A DNA stretch of 64,000 bases, from positions 573,501 through 637,500 of the forward strand of contig JACEVL010000102.1 of NCBI GenBank assembly GCA_020284085.1, written 5' to 3'. Shown here in pieces: positions 20,139-63,440 of this stretch; within the stretch, counting starts at the first letter, position 1, and each line of letters starts with the position of its first letter. The stretch is from Aporrectodea caliginosa. Lineage: Eukaryota > Annelida > Clitellata > Crassiclitellata > Lumbricidae. The notes beneath the pieces are model-generated. The model was not told the origin of the DNA. It did no database searches and saw nothing but the letters and a program-made list of their open reading frames with translations. The position numbers and the translations under genes are program-made.

Positions 20139-20780
20139 CCATACCATACCATATCCTACCGTACCATACCATACCATATCCTACCGTACCATACCATACC
20201 ATACCATATCCTACCGTACCATACCATACCATATCCTACCGTACCATACCATACCATATCCTACCGTACCATACCATACCATATCCTACCGTACCATACC
20301 ATACCATATCCTACCGTACCATACCATACCATATCCTACCGTACCATACCATACCATATCCTACCGTACCATACCATACCATATCCTACCGTACCATACC
20401 ATACCATATCCTACCGTACCATACCATACCATATCCTACCGTACCATACCATACCATATCCTACCGTACCATACCATACCATATCCTACCGTACCATACC
20501 ATACCATATCCTACCGTACCATACCATACCATATCCTACCGTACCATACCATACCATATCCTACCGTACCATACCATACCATATCCTACCGTACCATACC
20601 GTACCAAATATCATACCGTACCATACCATACCATATCCTACCGTACCATACCATACCATATCCTACCGTACCATACCATACCATATCCTACCGTACCATA
20701 CCATACCATATCCTACCGTACCATACCATACCATATCCTACCGTACCATACCGTACCAAACATCATACCATATCCTACCG
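20139..20780. repeat. 25-bp satellite built from five pentamers
   Basis: The unit is (TACCA)3-TATCC-TACCG, a higher-order repeat of diverged TACCA pentamers. It continues for about 640 bp with a few variant units (GTACCAAATATC near 20603 and GTACCAAACATC near 20753). Confidence 0.96.
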
Positions 20781-21972
20781 TATCACGTCATGATGAAGAA
20801 TCAGCCAAACCATTTTGAAATAGGTTCAGATCACTGAATCAATCCATTTCAGCGGACCGACTCTCTGGCTACTGACTGTGGATTGATTTTGCGACATCGG
20901 TTGTACACTTGACGCCCGGCGCTACAGAAGTTTCTCACGAAAACCACAATCACTATCTGAGACCTGCATGTAAAGCGCGGTTCTTATGGCTACAACCGTT
21001 AATTAAGTTCATCCAGCATTTAAGCCTACTAAGTTCTTTCCCTTAAATCGTAATCATAAGCTCCAAACTTCTAAAGCGCCACTCAGAAGCCAAGCGCAGG
21101 GCATCAGCTTATGCACGAGCGCTGCGTCGAGTCAGAAGGGTTGTCGAAAGGGTTGTGAGAAGGAGGTCCTCGTCTGGTTGCCAGGGGTAAGACGGGGCAG
21201 AGTAACTGCTAAGCTAAGGCGTAGCCTCTCTCTACTTTCACCCGCATAGCAATAACCCCTCTTCCCAGATAGGCCTACCTGTATGGCTCGCCTACCTGGA
21301 AAAACTCTTCCACCAATCGCAGTCGTTCCCTGTTCGTTTGAAACTCGAGATTACGATTACGATTGCGGTTTAATCCTCTGCAATAAACTTGTCACGCAAC
21401 TGGCAGTTGTAAAGCCAGGCTAGCCATGACCGGTTTAATGGCCCACTTACAGAAGCACTGCTTAGTAGCACAGGTAGCTACGCCTGCTAAGGCCGGTCGG
21501 TCGGTCGCTTGGTAAAGGTGTTTGACGATGCTAAGTCAGGTAGAACGAGGCGAGTACAGACGTAACCCTATTCATGAGGTACATACATACAGAGAGACCT
21601 GCATAATATGGGCCATGTCTGGCTAGCCCTACGAATAGCAGGCCAGAATAGGTCAACGCTGCTGCTCTCGACCATGTGCTAAGTCGTACAGGCATCGAGA
21701 GTAGTTGAAATTCCACCCACATGCGGCTTATCAGACGCTTCACTTCAGGTAGTGCACTGGAATAATAAGAACTTGTACACACGACCCCAGAAAAAACTAG
21801 GTTATAACGGTTGCGTTCTGTGCCATACGAACGGTAATTAAACTGTTCAGAAGAATTTCTGCCGACGTCAAACGGCGATTGTTGCCACAAGATGTCGCTA
21901 AACTATCGATGATGATATGATGTGTTGTCCAGAAAGTTATCTTAATTAGAAATTATCACTCAATGAATTTCA

Positions 21973-21988
21973 GAACTACTACTACTGT

Positions 21989-22075
<87 letters not shown>

Positions 22076-22097
22076 CGCCGCCACCACCACCACCACA
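21973..22097. repeat. Trinucleotide array (CTA)n(CTG)n(CTA)n
   Basis: About 120 bp of CTA and CTG units. The Ser-rich minus-strand frame across it has no other support and is not called as a gene. Confidence 0.95.
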
Positions 22098-22531
22098 ATT
22101 ACTAGAGCAACCGCAACCTACAATAATTAGTCCCTGATCTTCTGAAACTATGAATGCAGACGGATCATTTGTACCTTGGGCAGAAACACTAACATCTCGA
22201 CTGCACAGAAATAACGTGACCAAAACTGAAGCCAATCAATTTATTATATTACAATTAATAATCAGAATAACTGGTCAATCAGTCAAAGTAATTAGTAAAT
22301 CAACAGACTAAAATTTATTTAATCATTGAAATTTATTTAATCACTGAAATTTATTTAAGCTCTCTCTCTGTCTGTCTATATATCTCTCTCCTCTATCTAC
22401 TAACATTCTACGTCAGACTGTACATAACAGATCTGGCAAATACATCACAATATCTATCTATATATATATACACAAATACATCCATGCAGACAGTTCAAAT
22501 AATTTTCAGCCAAGTTACGCATGTATATAGG

Positions 22532-22593
<62 letters not shown>

Positions 22594-24722
22594 CATTTAT
22601 ATTACTTTAAGAACATTATTCATAATGATAGCCATTCCAGAACATGTCCTAAAATTTTCGTCACTCTAAGGGTTAATTTCTACTTCAGGTAGATGATAAT
22701 AATACTACTACTACTAATAATAATAATGATTATAATACTAATAATAATTATAATAATAATTAGTAGTAGTTTTAACCCGATTTGTGCCAAGTACCGGAAT
22801 TAGTACCTGAAATGACTGTAAAAATAATACTAACTAAACTTCACTGATATACAGACTCAGTACCATGAAAGTGTATAGTACTGGCATTAGGATCCGAAAT
22901 GGTTGTAAAAAAGATACAATTACTCGTAATACAACACAGCACTGAAATTAGTACTGCCAATCGGTTGAAAAGCTGATAAAACTGCGAAATAGTGTTCATG
23001 TATGCGAAGCAGAATAAAATACAGCCACTTGATGTTAAAGAAATTATGTTAAGAAATTGTAAGTCAGAAACTGATTCCTATAATCCTCACCCATTAAGAA
23101 GCTACTCAGATCACTCAGTTGGAATTATATCAATTCTGCAGTGAAGTCTAACAATGAAACAATAATTAGGATTAATTAATTTAGCAACGTCTTTGTTTAT
23201 CTAAACTTGCAAGAAAAGTCTCTGCCCGATTTCATATAAACTCTGCAATGCATCAGGAATGCATTTAAACAATTAAATATATTAAGCATGAGATTATTTA
23301 AGAAGTTTTTAAATATTGAAAGCACTGCAGTTAATTAGAAATGCATTTTAAAATAAAATATTCAAGAAAATGAATGTTAAAATACATAAAAAACGGCAAT
23401 GCTGTCAGAATCAGGAAATATTTAAAATTCAAATAGGCCTATTTAACACATCAAATATCTAAGATATTAAATATTTAAAACATTAAACTTTTTTATTACG
23501 TGTGCAATAAAGAAGCTATAATCAACATCGCTAAACATTCCAGCACACATGCTATGACATAATAAATCTAAGCTTATTAATTTCATGTTTCCATATTGCA
23601 CAGTAATCAACACAACAACAAAAATTAAAACTAAAATTCAAATTAAAAATCTAAATTTAAAAAACAGAATGCAAATAATAAATTAACCAATAAAAAATGA
23701 CAAAGCAGTATAAAAGAACCTGGCAGAGCAGACAAAAGCAGAAACAGATTTTTTATCGCAATTTGTAAATTCCTTTTACTGGTAAATATTTTGAAATCTT
23801 AATTTACAGTCATTTCTGATCATAAAAAGTAGTTTAAAATGAGCATTTAAAAGAAAAAATACTGGAAATATTGACTGGAAAAACTCCAGCAGTGAAATTT
23901 CAACATAATAGCAATTAAGACTTTCAATATAACAATTAAGACTTTCGACAGAATAACAATTGACACACTAAGACTGATCCCAGAATTATTCAAAGACAAA
24001 ATCTGTTATAGGCCTAGGCCTACTGAGAACTGATCTTGATTATTACTAACACAAGTTTGTTAATAAATTCTTCTAATTCTTCTGAGGCCGAATGCATGCA
24101 CATTCAAAGGTAAATGCACAATTAAACTTCAATTCATTAATAATTCTTATACAGTCGAATATGCATAACATTATGCATGACAAATTTTACGAACTTTAAT
24201 AAACTCAACAAAATATATTTTAAAACAAACTTTTCCTACGTACTTTGTTCCCATTATCTTCAAGTTATGTTTGGACAGAATGAATCTATTTCTTTCTTCC
24301 CTAAATGGCCATTGACTTCAAAATCAGAATCTACCATTCAGTGCTTCAAGCTCTAATCACTGGATAAAAAGCACTTAAAACAAAAAGGTGAAGACTAAAA
24401 TCTGATTCACATACATATAAACAAAGTCAAATCTCAAAACATAAAAACTTCCAATTCTATTTAGCCAACTCAAATTCGTTGCAAACCTTTCCAATGTAAA
24501 CACTTTAACCCAACAGCTTAAACTAACAGAAATTCTGTATAATAGTCCTATACGAATGGTCCGTGGTCCAAAGACAAAAGACGATGTAATGTTAACGCTG
24601 GTGCCATCTTGCTCATAATATGAGAATAAAACAACAGTTGTAGCTAACTGGGACAAACAGCGATCCACGTAATAGACATTTAACTGAATTAGTGTACAGA
24701 TGCTTTACTTGTGGAATATGTT

Positions 24723-24760
<38 letters not shown>

Positions 24761-25761
24761 TATTATCATCAGTAACTTGTTATAAACAACAAATAGGCTA
24801 TGCAGGTAATTGTTCAGATTTAAACTTCACAAGTGAGGGAATTAATTAGACAAAATATTCATAAGTACTTCAATAAGCATCTTTAAATTACGATTCTAAC
24901 AGAGAAGACCTCAAACAACATCTGCCTGAATCACTTTCACTTTTTAACTCACACGTTACTCCTGCCGTCTACTTAGACCTCGTTGATAGATAAATTCTGT
25001 TTAGCCATTCACTGCCGTTTTATGCATCGCTATCAGACCTTTCCCTTGTGACAATCCACATTTAAATATAAGTAGGCCTACTTTTTAACTGCCTGTCCTC
25101 TGGTAATACCAGTCCCAAGCGTCGATAAAGGAGGAGGGTAAAGCTTTGTTATGACATAGTGTTGTTAAAAAGTAACTAATCAATAAGCGATGTTTCAATC
25201 GATTCGGTTTAACAAACAGTTTATGCATAACTTAAGCTGCACTTTTTTAGATTGGTTACATAGCCATACATTGCTGAGAGGCGCTATATAAATGTTTTGT
25301 TACATTACACTACATTAAAACATCACAATACTGAATTACATTCGAGAGTAGCATGTCTTATCGCTAACATTTTGATTACAGACTAAACTGAGAAACTTTG
25401 GCAAATTCAACATAAGTTCACAGACTCAAGTCTTCACCAATTCACCTTCTGATAGAGGAACTCCTACAAACGTCCAGTGTTCTTGGCTCAAAAATCGTTT
25501 GGCCGAGTCATGTCCATCTCAACAAAACCAAACAACTTACAAACTGATGTAAACTAACTGTAAATGTTCTCTGCAGATTAACCCCGCCACTGCCCATACC
25601 CGGAAGTGATAGTTCCAAGCCTGGAGCATAATCTTCAAGTCAAATACAGAAACTATATCACCAGAAAGTGTCATGGATTTTTGTTATAAAATAAAATTTC
25701 CGTTTTGGGGAAATCCTGCTTGGCATATGGCACAGTTAAGACGTCCTTCAGATCCAAAACT

Positions 25762-26010
25762 TTTTGGACACCTTCATCTACTGCAATTTTTTAACGGATC
25801 AGAAAATGTTTTGGACACCTTCATCTAATGCAATGTTTAAACGGGTCAGAAAATATTTTCAGATCATCATCTAATGCAGTGTTTAAACGGGTTAGTATGT
25901 TTTTACACCTTCATCTCATGCAACGTTTTTAATGCGTCATAAACTTTTTAATACCTTCATCTAATGCTGTGCTTCAAAGGGTTTAAACTTTTTGACACCC
26001 TCATCTAAAT
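25762..26010. repeat. Five-unit ~50-bp degenerate tandem repeat
   Basis: Units share ACACCTTCATCTAATGCA followed by TTTAAACGGGT(C/T)AG. The array lies about 550-800 bp downstream of the VPS13 stop codon on the transcript strand, so it may be in the 3' UTR. Confidence 0.75.
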
Positions 26011-26562
26011 GTTACAAAGAGCAGCGGGAATGTTGAGCTGACGTCTGCACATTAAATGCAAGATTACAACATCGACAGAATTCGTCAAGTCACGACAAAA
26101 TGTGTTCTAAGCCTTCTGCGTTCAAAACCAACATTCACTCTACGTTTTTAGGCATCTTCCAAATTCAGAAGAGGTTCATTCAAACTTCAGAAGAGCATCT
26201 TCTGATAAATGGGAAAAAAGTGTTATAATGAACTCGATTCGAGCATAGCATTAAACGGGTGTGATATAATCAGGTAGGAGGGTATTCCGATTGTAAAAAT
26301 CACATTTACTATAACATTTGCTCAGGACGATCTGCATTTTTTAAAGTATAACTTGCAAATTTGCTGAAATTTTGTGTTGGCATTTACAGTGATGATTCAA
26401 AGCATTATTTTGGTAAAATGTAACCAGATTTCTTAAACATGATTTTTCAGAAGAGGTTTCCTGTTTGTCATGATGAGAAGTGCTGAATAAAACGTGCCCA
26501 GAGAGTCTTCTGCAGTTAGAGGAGACGACTTCTGAAGACGGTAGATCCTATGAAACGCATCC

Positions 26563-56320
<29,758 letters not shown>

Positions 56321-56993
56321 CTAAACGCACAACAACAACAACAACAACCTCATAGTGTAACCTATCTCTGTATCTGAATATTTATATGGCGCCTATCGTT
56401 TGTTTGTGTTCAGCCTGAAGCTGTGTTATAATTAACAACAATTTGTCAGTAGCAAAACTTTTGAAAAAGAAATTTCTTGACCCGTGTAATAGGCTGTCTT
56501 TAAACACCTTTTAATCACATATTCCGTCATGATATTACATTCGTCGTCATTTTCGTTTGTGCATTGTCAAGTACGAAAAACCTTGTAAAAGAAATTTGTT
56601 GACACGTGTAATAGGCTGTCTTTAGACACCTTTTAATCAAATTATTTCGTCAGCATATTATATTCGTCGTCATTTTCGTTTCAATGCTTCTGTTATCCAA
56701 GGAATGGTGAGAAATGTTCGCAATAATTTCTGCCGACGTCAACGACTCAACGGCAGTTGTTGCCACTACCTACTTATGGTAGTGTCAGTCCCAAGTCCGA
56801 AGAAAGGAGGAGGGTGACGCTGATAATCTTTGTTATGACATAGTATCGTTAAACAGCAACTAACCAACCAACCAAGTAATACAGTTAGACGTTAATTACT
56901 ACGGTAAATATTACGTTATGTTTAGACACCTTTAAATCGTTTTCTTCCCATTCTATAAAGTCGGGCCTAGTTAGTCACGTTCAATCTTATGAC

Positions 56994-57578
56994 ATGTTAC
57001 ATGTACCTACACTTTTACAAAAACTAAAAAAATTAGGAATAGTGGGAAACGTAGCAAATTGGGTCAAAAGTTTTTTATTTAACAGAACATTTCAAGTAAA
57101 GGTTGGAACTGAATTATCCGATAAACTAGTACAACAAAATGGGACTCCGCAAGGTTCAGTAATTTCTCCTCTATTGTTCCTAATAATGATTAATGATATT
57201 CCATCAGGCCCAGAAGGTGTTAATATGTCACTCTTTGCAGATGATAGTGCAGTTTACATAGGACATAGAAAAACTAAAACTTTAATTAAAAAAATCCAAC
57301 AATCAATTGATGAAATAAATAACTGGTGTAATAAAAATGGGTTTAAAATATCAATAGCTAAAACTGTAGGAGTTCTATTTACTAATAAAAATCAATTACC
57401 AATAATAAACATTAAAATTGATCAAGAATTGATAAAAATGGAAAATAAAGCTAAATTTCTAGGAATGATATTTGATAAGAAATTAAGTTGGAAGCCCCAC
57501 ATAGAATATATAATAGAAAAATGCAAAAAGATTGAATCTCATGAGAGCGGTTTCAGGTTATTACTGGGGAGCTTCTAA
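56994..57578 (+). pseudogene. LINE reverse transcriptase part (frame 1)
   Basis: 195 codons covering RT motif B (NGTPQGSV), motif C (FADD), motif D and part of the thumb (KFLGMIFDKKLSWKPHIEYI). Endonuclease and motifs 0-2 are absent because of 5' truncation. The frame runs out of homology after EKCKK. Confidence 0.9.
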
Positions 57579-58953
57579 AAAATCTTTATTAGCAATATAT
57601 AAAGCATTAATACGTTCAATATTAGATTATGGAGATGTGGCCTATTCTTCGGCTAGTCAATCGCTGTTAAATAAATTATGTACAATTCAAACTGAAGCCC
57701 TAAGATTATGTTGTGGAGCCCCAAAGAACACAGCAGCTTTAACACTACAAAACGAATGTGGGGAATTCCCCCTCCATATGAGAAGACTGTATAATTCCAA
57801 TAAAATGGGAATTAAAATATTAGGAAATAAAGATCATCCATGTCAAATGAATTTCCAACCACATTGGACAGATGTCAGTAAAACACCACAAAACAAGAAT
57901 CATTCTATACACTACAGAACAAATGAATTCATATCATCTCTTGATACATCTTTTATTGGACCCTGTTTTCCCCAAATTCCCCCTTGGACTAATAACAAAA
58001 TAGATATAGATATCAGTCTCAAAAAGCAGATTAGCAAAAAAAGAGATAACCCTGAACTTCTGAAATTAGTTGCACTTCAAATGATATCAGGATATAAACT
58101 AGAAACACTTATTTACACGGATGGGTCAAAGGCAGACGAAGTTGTTACTGCAGCTTTTACAATTCCAAGTATAGATTTAGATAGAAAGTTTAGATTATGT
58201 AATGGATCCAGCATCTATGCAGCAGAGTTAACTGCAATAAAAGAAGCAGTAACATGGATACTAAACACTGAGAATAATAAGAACTGCCAATATGTAATAT
58301 TATCCGACTCACTAAGTGTACTTACTTCTATTAAGAAAAATAAATCTGATTCACGACCCAATTTATTTAACGAACTAATGATGCAATTGAATAGATTGGA
58401 ACCTAATCAAATAAAAATGGCATGGATTCCAAGCCATGTAGACATAAGTGGTAATGAAAGAGCAGATAAATTAGCAAAGGAAGCACTCAATTTAGATAAT
58501 ATTAATTCCACAAAATACTTAGAATCACAAGAGATGAATACTTTTATTAAAGACTATATAATAAATAAATGGCAAATAGAATATAACGTTGAAAAGCAAG
58601 GGAACTTCTATAAAACCATATGCCCACTTGTTTCTACTAATATAAAATTTTCTGATCCATATAGGCATAAAGAAGTACAAATTAGTAGATTGAGACTTGG
58701 TGTTGCCATTACTAATAAAAAACTATTTCAAATGAAAAAGCACCCTAATGGGTTATGTGATACATGTGAGGTTACGGAAAGTATAGAACATATTCTATTG
58801 GAGTGTAAAAAGGAAAATATTTCAAATATTCTAAAAGATAAATGTAATAGTTATAAATCAGAATTTAATTTAAAATCTCTGCTTGATGTGGGATGTTTGC
58901 AGAGTGCAGTATATAATCTTGTTAAAATCATTAATAAAGGAAAAATACTATAA
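57540..58953 (+). pseudogene. LINE thumb, RNase H and zinc knuckle (frame 2)
   Basis: Homology resumes in another frame with LNLMRAVSGYYWGASKKSLL and ALIRSILDYG. It then runs through an RNase H whose D-E-D-H/D set is visible (YTDGS, AAELTA, LSDSLS, NERADKLAK), and ends with the Cys/His knuckle, 473 codons in all. The frame change is best explained by a two-base loss in the AAAAAG run. Confidence 0.9.
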
Positions 58954-59329
58954 TTATTGTCATAAATATTAGTATCAGATCAAATCTATTACAAACATAT
59001 AGTAGAACACATTCCTTATGATTAAAATACCAATAAACACAAAATATGTGTGATTAATGGTCATTTCATTATTTCATTGCATTTTCTAATGATATTACAT
59101 TGTTTCATAGGAAAATGTTTAATGAAATGTTTAATTAAGTATTCTGTCATGTAAATAATTGTTAACATGCATTCTTGTAAATAGATGTATGTTAAAATAA
59201 AATGTGTATATAATACATGTATATATATTACACATCTGTGCTGAATTTCTGTTTGCAAATAGCATTACATGTTATTTTAGAAAACTTAAAGAAGTACTGT
59301 TAATAACTTTGTAAACATATTTGAAAAGA

Positions 59330-59460
59330 GCTAAAATAGCCAAAAAAGAGCTGATATAGCCAAAAAAAGAGCTGATATAGCCAAAAAAGAGCTGAAATAG
59401 CCACCAAAAAAAGAAACAAAAGGAGAAAAAGGAAAAAAAAAAAAAAAAAAAGATGTTAAA
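59330..59460. repeat. AAAAAAGAGCTGATATAGCC tandem and poly(A)
   Basis: Five diverged copies of a ~20 bp unit ending GATATAGCC, followed by an A-rich run including 19 or more A residues, in the 3' part of the LINE. Confidence 0.8.
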
Positions 59461-60934
59461 AAAGAATTACAATAAAAAGAGCCAATGGGCCAAACATAAC
59501 GGAGATACAATACTTTAATATGTATCAAATCAAATAATATGTATCTATCAAATATTGTTAATATTGTTAATAAGATTGAGGAGAAAACAGTTATTAACAT
59601 TATACGGAAATGAACTTAATCCGTCAGAAACTTTAAATACGTCTACATCTTATCAGAAACGGAATCAAAGCCAAGAAAAGAAAAAGAAAATCTGTTGATA
59701 GAAATTATATGAAAATGAACTTAAATCGTCAGAAACTTTAAATACGTCAGCATCTTATCAGAAACGGAATCAAAGACGAGAAAGGAGAAAGAACATTTGT
59801 GAGAACATTACAAGAAAATGAACGGAAATACATCAACAACTTTAAAGACGTCAACAGCCTTTGTAGCTATAGGATGTCGTTAAATATTGGATTAATAATA
59901 ATAATCACGTTCAATCGTTCTTGGTTTAATCACTGCAATGACGCAGTATCGCTAAACAGCAATTGTAACCAACAAACCAAGTGCTTCGAATAATGAAGCT
60001 AAACTTTAATAACTACGTCAAATTTTACGCTACGTTTAGACACATTTAAATAGTTTCTTTTCGAAGCTACTATGTAGTAGTTAATTCGTCCTATCGCTAG
60101 AATCATTCTCATGCTAAGCGTGGTGAAGTCGACGTATACCACCCTTGTCAGACACAAGTTGGTTAGAGAGCTCTCCTTACACACCTTTAAAATGCTGCCA
60201 ACCGATGCTATATATGCATGGGACACAGTTGTCGATTGTTTGGTAAATCCTACATTGCGGTTTCAACAATCAATCAATCAATCAAAGAAAAGCGAAGCGA
60301 AAGAAAACTGAGGAAGAAAGTTAATTGAAAATGAACTGAAATACATAAAAACTGTAAAGACGTCAACGACTCAACGGCCTTTGTAGCTATAAGATGTAGT
60401 TCAAGTTTCAACATTGGAATACAAACAACACTTACAATACTACCTACGTCAAAATACAGTCGACGTTAACGGTTCTGGCTGCCACAAGAGGTCGTTATAC
60501 ACTAAATAATTACATATTGATATTAGACTCTCCTATTATTCTAACAGAATTTGCCGGAAAACAGACTTTCATTCGACTGACTTGGTGTTCACAAACATCA
60601 TTAACCTAGAATCCTCTGAAAGATACGCATGCAAACCAAAGATACCTGCAGCGAAATATCATGAACAAGAAAATGAACTGAAATACAATTACTTTTCGTT
60701 AAAGACGTCAACAACCACAAGATGTAGTTAAACCCTGGAATTAACTACCTCATGAAGCCTGAGAGTTAAATAGGTTTGAAACACATCAACACGCTAAAAA
60801 CTGTAAAATTTTTCCTACAGACGTCAACGGCATAAATGCCATTGATGGCTTAATATGTCGTTAAAATTATTCTTTTTTGATAACTCTACGAAATAGAGTT
60901 GATTAGAAAATAGAGTTGAACAGAGTCGATTTTA

Positions 60935-61480
<546 letters not shown>

Positions 61481-61646
61481 ATACAAACAGTCGGCAACGT
61501 CAGTCAACCAGCTAGCTGAACAAAAGCATAAGCTGTCAGTAGTTATGTAGCGCCATGGCCGTGTTGAGACTTCCCTACAGGAAGTAGATGCCGTGAGACA
61601 CATCGAACACAAGCTGCAAACCCTAAACTTTGGAATAGAACATTGC

Positions 61647-62056
61647 TGGTACTTGTCGGTTAATTCACCCCATTTCGTTTTTCCAATGGTAATGTGTTGC
61701 CCACGTAAAATTAATTCACCCCATCAAACCGGTGTCGAATACATAGCACGATGGTAGGCCTATAGTAAGAGATCTTTTAATTATAACTATTCCGATTAAA
61801 GCGAAGTTCAGAAACATTTCTACCATGCAGATGGGTGTACCGTGGGACTGTTTTTATCTGTCTTCTAATGACGACACTAACCCTAACCCTGACCCTAACC
61901 GACCTCGCGACGGAAAGTTTTATAGTCCATGTCAGTTACGTTGAGGTTACGCGTCGTTGTTACGCGCCGTGAGGGTCTGTTAGGGTCAGGGTTAGGGTTA
62001 GTATCGTCCATGTTTTCTAATGACGAAACTGTCACTGGTTGACCTGCAATATACAC

Positions 62057-62125
<69 letters not shown>

Positions 62126-62417
62126 GAAGTGTTTCATATGACATATTTTCCCGTATCCCTTCGTAAGGAAGACTTGACAGTTGACACACGAAAAGGTTAA
62201 TCACTCCCTAAACTTCGTTGACCCGAAGACAGGAGCAATACACAAAGAATTGAGAGGTCACGGAAGGCGGCAAAAATTAGAATTAAAAGGAAATAAATGC
62301 GTAAAAATTTATTCGGGTGCATGAACAGGCAAGGTAGACGCAAGAATGAAATGGGGTGAATTAACCAACAAGGTAGACGAGAAAATGAAATGGGGTGAAT
62401 TAACCGACAAGTACCAA
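61647..62417. mobile_element. Terminal-inverted-repeat element, about 770 bp
   Basis: The left end TGGTACTTGTCGGTTAATTC continuing ACCCCATTT is inverted at the right end (ATGGGGTGAATTAACCGACA continuing AGTACCA). Subterminal copies of TTAATTCACCCC occur on both sides. The flanks share ATTGC. A telomere-like inverted repeat and a (TA)n run (62058-62120) lie inside. Confidence 0.75.
61862..62018. repeat. Inverted telomere-like repeat
   Basis: The left arm CACTAACCCTAACCCTGACC continuing CTAACCG is mirrored by GGTCTGTTAGGGTCAGGGTT continuing AGGGTTAGT. TTCTAATGACGA occurs on both outer sides. The left arm reads CCCTAA outward and the right arm TTAGGG, so this is a small mobile-type palindrome rather than a telomere array. 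Confidence 0.7.
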
Positions 62418-62974
62418 ATTGCTAATTCCCACACAGATTATCCCAGGATTCTTAGAGTAATAGGCTAGATGTGAGTTGAAGAAGCATGGTAGCGTTTAAA
62501 AGGCTTCATTAGAAAACAAAGCTTTAGAAGTTGAATCAGCCTACGATTGGTTAGTCAAAAATGGCTGTTTCAAAAACGAATCAAACATTGAATCAATGCA
62601 TGGCGACAGATTCGATAGAAAACCGATGACGAAAGTTATAAGAAAATAAAATGAAATGCATCAAAAATTGTAAAGACGTCAACAGCCTTTGTAGCTACAA
62701 GATGTAGTTAAACATTGGAAGACATGGCGAGAGCGCTCTTTTTAGACACCTTTAACATGCTGGCAACCGATGCTATATAGGCGTCGAAAATCGTGGTTTT
62801 ATCAACTTCTACTCAGGTCGTCAAGGACAAGCAATTAACGACGAGAGAAACGACAGAAAACTAATGAAGAAAGTTACAAGAAAATAAACTGAAATACATC
62901 AAAAATTGTAAAGACGTCAAAGGCCTCTGTAGCTCTAAGATATCGTTAAACTACATTGGAATACATACAACATC

Positions 62975-63440
62975 TGCAATACTACCGACGTCAAAGGTCT
63001 TTGATGCCACAAGATATCATAAGACTGCTGAGAAATCCTTAGACACCTTTTAAAAACACTTTCGGTCGCTATATATAATCGTCGTTTTTGTTTAATCTCG
63101 GATAGCGCTCATGGACGGACAAATAGAATCGCAGTTAACGGTCGTGGCAGACACAAGCTGTCGCTATACACTGAATACTAATATTAGACTCTATTTACTT
63201 GCTTATTATTATTATGGCCTAGTTAGCCACATTGGTTAGATCAGAGGTGTCAACTCTTTTTTAATGGTGAACCAGTGGCAATATCTTCCACCAAATAGCG
63301 GGCCAGGATTTCGAAGTAACCTCAGCAAAATGGGGTTAGGGACTTAGGGGTCTGGGGTGTGGCTAAGTTAGCTCGTACCCGGAAATTATTTGCAAAACTA
63401 AATCGTAAATGGATGCATTAGAAGCATACAAACAGTCAAA
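62975..63440 (+). repeat. Right copy of the duplicated segment
   Basis: Parallel to 60935-61480, about 2.04 kb downstream, with a short TTATTATTATTA at 63205-63216. It is followed by AGAGGTGTCAACTCTTTTTT and GCGGGCCAGG, the remains of a hAT-type end. Confidence 0.88.

Larger units (their letters stand above)
20785..26562. other. Intergenic region between bestrophin and VPS13
   Basis: No coding region is supported. It holds a family C SINE at 21050-21180, a CTG/CTA/CCA array at 21973-22097, a (TA)n run at 22535-22590, an ATC run at 24723-24771 and a partial GGCGCTATATAAATG LINE-type 3' end near 25278. The stretch 22700-25000 is AT-rich and otherwise featureless. The part next to 26563 is 3' of VPS13 and may include its 3' UTR. 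Confidence 0.5.
56984..59893 (+). mobile_element. 5'-truncated LINE with reverse transcriptase and RNase H
   Basis: Codes for the later part of a non-LTR retrotransposon ORF2. It enters at RT motif A (YDM), with NGTPQGSVISPLLFLIMIND, the catalytic LFADDSAVY and the thumb; then RNase H with YTDGSKAD, YAAELTAIKEA, LSDSLSV and PSHVDISGNERADKLA; then a CDTC...EHILLEC zinc knuckle. RT-RNase H-knuckle order points to the I/Nimb group. A frameshift near 57535 breaks the frame. The copy may be bounded by TCACGTTCAATC at 56973-56984 and about 59904, after an ATAATAATA tail. Confidence 0.88.

Noticed and set aside
21960..22235. 91-codon Ser-rich minus-strand frame with a hydrophobic start
   Set aside because: The Ser run is a CTA/CTG array and the rest is short, with no family match or splice context; it could be chance.
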